33,393 bases of DNA from Pseudomonadota bacterium. Its GTDB lineage: Bacteria; Pseudomonadota; Gammaproteobacteria; Xanthomonadales; Xanthomonadaceae. The position numbers and the translations under genes were made by a program. Positions 27,065 to 33,393 of this stretch are shown here, piece by piece. Under the pieces are notes generated by a model. The model was given only the letters and a program-made list of their open reading frames with translations, ran no database searches and had not been told where the DNA came from. Location of the stretch: positions 1 to 33,393 of the forward strand of contig JAEWGI010000004.1 of NCBI GenBank assembly GCA_023388355.1, read 5' to 3'. How positions within the stretch are numbered: the stretch's first letter is position 1; every line of letters begins with the position of its first letter.

Positions 27065-27169
27065 CCCCGCTTGCGCGGGGGTGGGGCTGGACCGGAGTCC
27101 GTGCCCTGGCGCGGCCTGCGGTCCATCCCCACGCCGGTGGCGACCCGTCGCATTGACGGGCCGCAGGCC
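27065..27169 (+). other. hairpin-rich leader of ahpF
   Basis: Three further perfect inverted repeats lie between the REP pair and ahpF: CCCCGC/GCGGGG (27065-27080); GGCCTGCGG/CCGCAGGCC (27113-27121 with 27161-27169); and, nested in the latter, CCCGTC/GACGGG (27144-27160). The ahpF ribosome site (CAGGAG, 27188-27193) is outside them. They may mark processing or attenuation; no named riboswitch is recognised. Confidence 0.45.
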
Positions 27170-27198
27170 CCCGCCTTGCCGTTATCCAGGAGTCCGCC

Positions 27199-28800
27199 AT
27201 GCTCGAAGACGATCTCAAGACCCAGCTCAAGGCCTACCTCGAGCGCCTGCAGCGCCCCGTCGTGCTGGTAGCCAGCGTCGACGACGGCGCGAAGTCGGCG
27301 GAGATGCTCGAACTGCTCGAGGACATCCGCGCGCTGTCGGACAAGGTCTCGGTCGAGGTCTCGCGCGACGACGCCCACCGCAAGCCGTCCTTCGCCATCA
27401 CCTCGCCCGGCCACGACATCGACCTGCGCTTCGCCGGCCTGCCGATGGGCCACGAGTTCACCTCGCTGGTGCTGGCCCTGCTGCAGGTCGGCGGCCATCC
27501 GTCGAAGGCGGCGCCGGAGCTGCTCGAGCAGGTCCGCAACCTCGAGGGCGAATACCGCTTCGAGACCTATTTCTCGCTGTCCTGCCAGAACTGCCCGGAC
27601 GTGGTCCAGGCGCTGAACCTGGCGGCGGTGCTGAACCCGAACATCCACCACGTGTCCATCGACGGCGCCCTGTTCCAGGACGAGGTCGAGGCGCGCGAGA
27701 TCATGTCGGTGCCCACCGTGTTCCTCAACGGCGAGGTCTTCGACCAGGGCCGGATGAGCCTGGAGCAGATCGTCGCGAAGCTCGACACCGGAGCCGCCAG
27801 GCGCGACGCCGCGGCGATCGCGAAGAAGGACGTGTTCGACGTGCTGGTGGTCGGCGGCGGCCCCGCCGGCGCCGCGGCCGCGATCTACGCCGCGCGCAAG
27901 GGCATACGCACCGGCGTCGCCTCCGAGCGCTTCGGCGGCCAGGTGCTGGACACCATGTCGATCGAGAACTTCATCTCGGTGCCGCACACCGAGGGCCCGC
28001 GCTTCGCCGCGCAGCTGGAGGCGCACGTGCGCGAGTACGACGTCGACATCATGAACCTGCAGCGCGCGAAGTCGCTGAGCCAGGACGCCGACGGCGTGAC
28101 CACCATCGAGCTCGAGAGCGGCGCCAGCGTGCGCGGCCGCAGCGTGGTGCTGGCCACCGGCGCGCGCTGGCGCCAGATGGGCGTCCCCGGCGAGGACCAG
28201 TACCGCAACAAGGGTGTGGCCTACTGCCCGCACTGCGACGGCCCGCTGTTCAAGGGCAAGCGCGTGGCGGTGATCGGCGGCGGCAACTCCGGCGTGGAGG
28301 CGGCGATCGACCTGGCCGGCCTCGTCGCCCACGTGACGCTCATCGAATTCGACTCGCAGCTGCGCGCCGACGAGGTGCTGCAGCGCAAGCTGCGCAGCCT
28401 GCCCAACGTCCGCATCATCACCTCGGCGCAGACCACCGAAGTGCTCGGCGACGGCAAGCGCGTCAACGGCCTGGTCTACCGCGACCGCGTCGGCGGCGAT
28501 TCCCACCGCGTGGAGCTGGAGGGCGTGTTCGTGCAGATCGGCCTGCTGCCCAACACCGAATGGCTGAAGGACGCGATTGAGCTCAGCCCGCGCGGCGAGA
28601 TCGTCGTCGACGCCGCCGGCCGCACCTCGCTGCCGGGCGTGTTCGCCGCCGGCGACGCCACCACCGTGCCCTACAAGCAGATCGTCATCGCCATGGGCGA
28701 AGGCGCCAAGGCCGCGCTCAGCGCGTTCGACCACCTGATCCGCAGCAGCAGCCCGGCCGCGGCCGCGACCGCGGCCGACGCCGAGGCGGCCAAGGCCTGA
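27199..28800 (+). CDS. ahpF: alkyl hydroperoxide reductase flavoprotein subunit
   Basis: A 533-aa NADH-dependent FAD disulfide reductase that reduces AhpC. The N-terminal tandem thioredoxin-like domain carries the Cys129-Cys132 pair (SCQNC), which passes electrons to AhpC. The C-terminal thioredoxin-reductase-like part has the FAD loop [12 protein letters not shown] (217-228), the second redox pair Cys343-Cys346 in [10 protein letters not shown], the NAD loop [12 protein letters not shown] and [15 protein letters not shown]. Cys129/Cys132 match the numbering of the Salmonella enzyme. An Ala-rich tail of about 15 residues ends the protein. A CAGGAG precedes the ATG by 5 nt. The gene lies 294 bp after ahpC and 37 bp before oxyR. 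Confidence 0.98.
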   Translation: MLEDDLKTQLKAYLERLQRPVVLVASVDDGAKSAEMLELLEDIRALSDKVSVEVSRDDAHRKPSFAITSPGHDIDLRFAGLPMGHEFTSLVLALLQVGGHPSKAAPELLEQVRNLEGEYRFETYFSLSCQNCPDVVQALNLAAVLNPNIHHVSIDGALFQDEVEAREIMSVPTVFLNGEVFDQGRMSLEQIVAKLDTGAARRDAAAIAKKDVFDVLVVGGGPAGAAAAIYAARKGIRTGVASERFGGQVLDTMSIENFISVPHTEGPRFAAQLEAHVREYDVDIMNLQRAKSLSQDADGVTTIELESGASVRGRSVVLATGARWRQMGVPGEDQYRNKGVAYCPHCDGPLFKGKRVAVIGGGNSGVEAAIDLAGLVAHVTLIEFDSQLRADEVLQRKLRSLPNVRIITSAQTTEVLGDGKRVNGLVYRDRVGGDSHRVELEGVFVQIGLLPNTEWLKDAIELSPRGEIVVDAAGRTSLPGVFAAGDATTVPYKQIVIAMGEGAKAALSAFDHLIRSSSPAAAATAADAEAAKA

Positions 28801-28837
28801 GCGCCGCAGCCGCCGCGGCCGCCAACGAGGCATCGCC

Positions 28838-29791
28838 ATGAACCTGCGCGACCTGAGCTACTTCATCGCCCTCGCCGACCACCTGCACTTCGGCAAGGCC
28901 GCGGCGGCAAGCTTCGTCAGCCAGCCCACGCTGTCCACCCAGATCCGCAAGCTGGAGGACGAGCTGGGCGTGGCCCTGGTGGAGCGCGCGCCGCGCAACG
29001 TGATGCTCACGCCCGCGGGCCGCGACGTCGCCGCCCGTGCCCGCCGGATCGTGGCCGACGTCGAGGAGATGCGCGAGGCCGCGCGGCGCAGCCAGGACCC
29101 GGAGGCCGGCCGGGTCACGCTCGGCCTCTTCCCGACCCTGGGCCCCTACCTGCTGCCGCACGTGGTGCCGGCGATCCGCAAGCGCTTCCCCGAGCTCGAG
29201 CTGCTGCTGGTGGAGGAGAAGAGCGATGTGCTTCTCGAACGCCTCCAGCAGGGCCGGCTGGATGCCGCCCTCCTCGCGCTGCCGGTGGGCGACGACCAGC
29301 TCGAGGTCGAATTCCTGTTCGAGGAGCCGTTCGTGCTCGCGGTGCCCGAAGCGCATCCGCTCGCCGGGCGCGGCCGCATCTCGCTCGATGACCTGGTCGA
29401 CGAGCGCCTGCTGCTGCTCGCCGACGGCCACTGCCTGCGCGACCAGGCGCTCGACGTCTGCCATCTGGCCGGCGCCGGCGAGAAGGACGGCTTCCAGGCC
29501 ACCAGCCTGGAAACCCTGCGCCAGATGGTGGCGGCCAGCGTCGGCGTGACCCTGCTGCCGACGCTGGCGGTGAAGCCGCCCGTCGCGCGCTCCGAGAACA
29601 TCGAACTGGTCGACTTCCGCGACCCCGCACCCAGCCGCCGCATCGCCATGGTCTGGCGCCGGAGCACGGCGATGGGCGGTTTCCTGCGCCAGCTCGCCGG
29701 AGTCATCCGCGGCCTGCCGCCGGACCTGCTGCAGCCGCCGGTGCCGGACACCACCGCCCCGATCCACGTCCCGGGCGCCGCCGGCGTCTAG
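28838..29791 (+). CDS. oxyR: hydrogen-peroxide-sensing LysR regulator OxyR
   Basis: A 317-aa LysR-type activator of peroxide defence genes. The N-terminal winged HTH (MNLRDLSYFIALADHLHFGK, then SFVSQPTLSTQIRKLEDELG) is the OxyR type. The redox switch cysteines are at exactly the E. coli positions, Cys199 and Cys208, in ADGHCLRDQALDVCHL. The effector-domain end MVWRRSTAMGGFLRQLAGVI also fits. It follows ahpF by 37 bp and is probably co-transcribed, so OxyR may raise its own level together with ahpCF. The tail after residue 300 is Pro-rich and non-conserved. Its TAG stop shares a CTAG with the stop of the decayed gene on the other strand. Confidence 0.97.
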   Translation: MNLRDLSYFIALADHLHFGKAAAASFVSQPTLSTQIRKLEDELGVALVERAPRNVMLTPAGRDVAARARRIVADVEEMREAARRSQDPEAGRVTLGLFPTLGPYLLPHVVPAIRKRFPELELLLVEEKSDVLLERLQQGRLDAALLALPVGDDQLEVEFLFEEPFVLAVPEAHPLAGRGRISLDDLVDERLLLLADGHCLRDQALDVCHLAGAGEKDGFQATSLETLRQMVAASVGVTLLPTLAVKPPVARSENIELVDFRDPAPSRRIAMVWRRSTAMGGFLRQLAGVIRGLPPDLLQPPVPDTTAPIHVPGAAGV

Positions 29792-30158
29792 TCTTCCCAG
29801 CGCAGTGCGCGGTAGTCGAAGCCCTCGTCCAGGCGCGGCTTGACGATGCTGAAGTACGGCGAGATGTCGAAGTCGCGCGGCACGAACAGCGACCAGTTGC
29901 GGATGTGCAGGATCTCGCTGCGCGCCCGCGCCGCGTCCGGATGTTCCGACGGGATCGATTCGACCAGCGGCAGGATCGGATAGCGGATCGATTCGAAGGC
30001 CTGTGCGAGCAGGGTGGAGCAGATCGCGGCACCAGCCGCACGCCCTCGACCACGTCCGCCTCCACCAGCATCGCGGTGCCGCCCAGGCGGTCACCGGCGG
30101 ACAGCGCCGCGTGCGACCAGGTCGACTGGGTCAGGTACTTGATGGCCGTCGACAGGCG
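29788..30158 (-). pseudogene. decayed YiiX/YebB-type (permuted NlpC/P60) cysteine hydrolase gene
   Basis: Reading the minus strand gives two good coding blocks in different frames. The first, from about 30158, reads RLSTAIKYLTQSTWSHAALS, then GDRLGGTAMLVEADVVEGVR, LVP. The second, ending at TAG 29788-29790, starts AICSTLLAQAFESIRYPILP and closes FDYRALRWED. They join if one base is restored near 30026-30029 (CCGCG where CCGGCG is expected). The WSHAAL histidine and the ICSTLLAQAF cysteine look like the catalytic pair of permuted papain-fold lipo-like proteins. The N-terminal part and start codon are missing: the msrA stop is only 43 bp upstream. A frameshift plus truncation makes this a pseudogene rather than a sequencing slip. 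Confidence 0.8.
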
Positions 30159-30200
30159 AGGAGTGTGCCGAGGCGGTGGCGCATGGCCGGCGCAGCCCGG

Positions 30201-30773
30201 TCAGGCGACGGCGCCCGCCTGGCAGCTGACGCCGGTGCCGCCGAGGCCGCAGTAGCCGCCAGGATGCTTCGACAGATACTGCTGGTGCTCTTCTTCCGCG
30301 TAGTGGAAGGCGGGCGCCGGATACACGATCTCCGTGGTGATCGCGCCATGGCCCGCGGCTGAGAGCCGCTGCTGGTAGGCGTCGCGGCTGGCCAGCGCCG
30401 CCGCGTGCTGCGCGGCCGAATCGCAGTGGATCACCGAGCGGTACTGGCTGCCGACGTCGTTGCCCTGGCGCATGCCCTGGGTCGGGTCGTGGCCTTCCCA
30501 GAAGCGGGCCAGGAGGGTCGCGAAATCGACGGCGGCCGGATCGTAGACCACCAGCACCACCTCGGCATGCCCGGTGCGGCCGCTGCAGACCTCACGATAG
30601 GTGGGCGCGTCGGTGCTGCCCCCGGCGTAGCCCACGGCGGTGGTCACGACGCCCGGCAGCGTCCAGAACAGGCGCTCGGCGCCCCAGAAGCAGCCCATGC
30701 CGAAGGCCACGCGGAACATCCCGGGGAAATCGCCGCGCAGCGGGCGGCCGTGGACGTGGTGGACATCGTTCAT
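30201..30773 (-). CDS. msrA: peptide-methionine (S)-S-oxide reductase
   Basis: A 190-aa enzyme that repairs oxidised methionine, using thioredoxin for recycling. The catalytic Cys28 lies in the MsrA signature GMGCFWGAE. Other family blocks are [50 protein letters not shown] and the tail [15 protein letters not shown], giving recycling cysteines 175 and 184. No signal peptide, so it acts in the cytosol. The ATG at 30771-30773 is chosen because AGGAAG lies about 8 nt upstream; a longer in-frame start has no conserved sequence. It complements the adjacent OxyR/AhpCF peroxide response, although no OxyR site is evident before it. Confidence 0.96.
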   Translation of the reverse strand: MNDVHHVHGRPLRGDFPGMFRVAFGMGCFWGAERLFWTLPGVVTTAVGYAGGSTDAPTYREVCSGRTGHAEVVLVVYDPAAVDFATLLARFWEGHDPTQGMRQGNDVGSQYRSVIHCDSAAQHAAALASRDAYQQRLSAAGHGAITTEIVYPAPAFHYAEEEHQQYLSKHPGGYCGLGGTGVSCQAGAVA

Positions 30774-30906
30774 CGTGGACTTCCTCGCGCAGGCGTGTGC
30801 CTTCCATGATGTGGGCTGTCCGGGCGCTCTCCAAGGCGCGCCGCGCCACCGTCCGCACGCCTCCACCCCCGGCCACCGCGGGGCGGTCTCGCGCGCGCCG
30901 CTCCGC

Positions 30907-30912
30907 TACACT
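30907..30912 (+). promoter_or_regulatory. candidate -10 element of glnS
   Basis: TACACT (GCTACACTGCCCG) lies 47 nt before the glnS ATG in the 186-bp gap between divergent msrA and glnS. The same hexamer occurs before hemA. No convincing -35 is seen. Confidence 0.4.
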
Positions 30913-30959
30913 GCCCGATCCACGGCGCAGGCCCGCGCCCGCTTCCCCGACGAACCCGC

Positions 30960-32711
<1,752 letters not shown>

Positions 32712-32722
32712 CGGCCGGCACC

Positions 32723-32742
32723 GCGCCGGCCTTCGCCGGCGC
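32723..32742 (+). terminator. GC-rich hairpin after glnS
   Basis: GCGCCGGC (32723-32730) and GCCGGCGC (32735-32742) pair perfectly around CTTC, 11 bp after the glnS stop. There is no T-run. Plausible as a weak or Rho-assisted terminator. Confidence 0.4.
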
Positions 32743-32795
32743 CGGCACCCGCCGGCGCTACCATGCCCGGCGACGTCCACGACACGGAGACTTCA

Positions 32796-33191
32796 ATGCG
32801 CCGGATCATCCCGTCCGCGTCCATCGCCCTGCTGCTGGCGGCCTGCAGCGCCGCCCAGCCCGGCGGCAGCGTGCAGGCACCGCCGATGTCCGATCCCCAA
32901 CCGGCCACGCCTATGCCCGCGCAGCCCGCCCGTCCGGCGGTGTCCGGCGTCCCCGATCTCGACCGCAGCTGCCGCGTGGACAGCGACTGCGCAGTGAAGG
33001 ACGTCGGCAGCTGCTGCGGCTATTCCCCGTCCTGCGTGAACACCGCCGCTCAGCCCGATCCGAAGGCGGTGCAGGCCGCCTGCGCGGATGCGGGCATGGC
33101 CGGCGTCTGCGGCTTCCGCGAGATCGAGGCCTGCGCCTGCGTGTCCAACACCTGCGAGCCGGCCCAGTCCGGCGGGGCGGTGGCCCGATGA
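32796..33191 (+). CDS. cysteine-rich lipoprotein of unknown function
   Basis: A 131-aa protein with a lipoprotein signal (IPSASIALLLAAC, lipidated Cys17), a Pro/Ala-rich spacer to about residue 50 and a compact domain with ten cysteines: CRVDSDC, GSCCGYSPSC, then QAACADAGMAGVC and EACACVSNTC. The even number and spacing suggest five disulfides in a small extracytoplasmic domain; the C-x3-SDC opening resembles short Cys-rich modules of many secreted proteins. I do not recognise the family. The ATG at 32796 is favoured by GGAGA 6 nt upstream. Its stop overlaps the deaminase start (ATGA, 33188-33191), though a functional link is not obvious. Confidence 0.8.
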   Translation: MRRIIPSASIALLLAACSAAQPGGSVQAPPMSDPQPATPMPAQPARPAVSGVPDLDRSCRVDSDCAVKDVGSCCGYSPSCVNTAAQPDPKAVQAACADAGMAGVCGFREIEACACVSNTCEPAQSGGAVAR

Positions 33192-33393
33192 GCCTGGCCA
33201 CCCTCCCCACGGGCGTGGCGCTGCGGCTGCCGGCCTGGGTCGAAGCCCTGCTCGACCGCGGCCGCGCCTATGCCACCGACGCCGACAAGGTCGCGCTGGC
33301 CATCGCCCTGGCCGGCCGCAACGTCGCCGAAGCCACCGGCGGCCCCTTCGGCGCGGTGCTGTTCGGCCCCGACGACCGCGTGGTCGCCGCCGG
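33188..33393 (+). CDS. nucleoside/guanine deaminase-like protein, 3' end cut by window
   Basis: The first 68 codons of a cytidine-deaminase-fold protein. The visible stretch DKVALAIALAGRNVAEATGGPFGAV, then LFGPDDRVVAA, is the N-terminal helix and first strands of the nucleoside deaminase group (guanine deaminase GuaD, TadA relatives). The zinc-binding HAE and PCxxC motifs lie beyond the window, so catalysis and substrate cannot be judged. The ATG at 33188 overlaps the preceding lipoprotein stop by 4 bases. Guanine deaminase is the best guess from NVAEATGGPFGAV. Confidence 0.8.
   Translation, partial: MSLATLPTGVALRLPAWVEALLDRGRAYATDADKVALAIALAGRNVAEATGGPFGAVLFGPDDRVVAA

Noticed and set aside
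26947..28839. A 630-codon open frame on the minus strand opposite ahpF
   Set aside because: A GC-driven shadow of ahpF; no recognisable motif, and its start lies in the next intergenic region.
28718..30094. A 458-codon minus-strand frame across oxyR and the decayed hydrolase region
   Set aside because: Not conserved sequence. The real coding traces in 29788-30158 are in the two other minus-strand frames.

Overview
This window is high-GC gammaproteobacterial chromosome. Gene content and gene order point to the family Lysobacteraceae (Xanthomonadaceae), close to Lysobacter, Luteimonas or Pseudoxanthomonas. The pointers are the TPR-lolB-ispE-tRNA-Gln-prs-rplY string, a split pntA, the ahpC-ahpF-oxyR cluster, an M4 protease with PPC and P domains, and an inverted pair of TGTAGGAGC-type REP sequences. 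The placement is an inference from protein character; no search was run. The DNA is densely coding, with many 4-base ATGA or GTGA overlaps and many GTG starts. I see no phage, integrase, transposase, CRISPR array or plasmid gene.

Layout. 1-4748 (minus): a probable operon of TPR protein, lolB and ispE, then tRNA-Gln(UUG), prs and the start of rplY (cut by the window edge). 4819-7151 (plus): hemA and prfA. 7195-8827 (plus): moaB, a small XRE-like DNA-binding protein and a PPK2 polyphosphate kinase. 8844-10939 (minus): acylphosphatase, a TlpA-like thioredoxin lipoprotein and a YihY/BrkB membrane protein, tightly packed. 11018-14044 (plus): wrbA, a DUF2069 protein, a TPR-sulfotransferase and a short asparaginase-like protein. 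14126-17327 (minus): a secreted M4 metalloprotease, a 397-bp non-coding stretch and sufT. 17442-17882 (plus): a small membrane protein. 17848-22229: the transhydrogenase genes pntB, pntA2 and pntA1 on the minus strand, split by a plus-strand cassette of sigma factor, membrane protein and DUF3106 protein. 22307-24386 (plus): nitroreductase, a 5'-3' exonuclease-like protein and a Nudix hydrolase. 24391-26227 (minus): prolyl aminopeptidase and prmC. 26344-29791 (plus): ahpC, ahpF and oxyR, the peroxide-response unit, behind an AT-rich promoter with an OxyR-like site. 29788-30158 (minus): remains of a YiiX-type cysteine hydrolase gene. 30201-30773 (minus): msrA. 30960-33393 (plus): glnS, a cysteine-rich lipoprotein and the start of a nucleoside deaminase.

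The genes are mainly housekeeping: translation (rplY, prfA, prmC, glnS, tRNA-Gln), isoprenoid, haem, PRPP and Moco precursors, outer-membrane lipoprotein sorting, and redox or peroxide defence (ahpCF, oxyR, msrA, wrbA, pntAB, TlpA). I do not see a clearly new defence or biosynthetic system. The points most worth a second look are: an ispE stop codon inside the tRNA-Gln gene; the sigma/DUF3106 cassette splitting the pnt genes, whose third protein has an 18-residue LTxxQR-like period; a structured leader before the M4 protease; the decayed YiiX-like gene; and promoter-like TANNNT hexamers lying almost on start codons.
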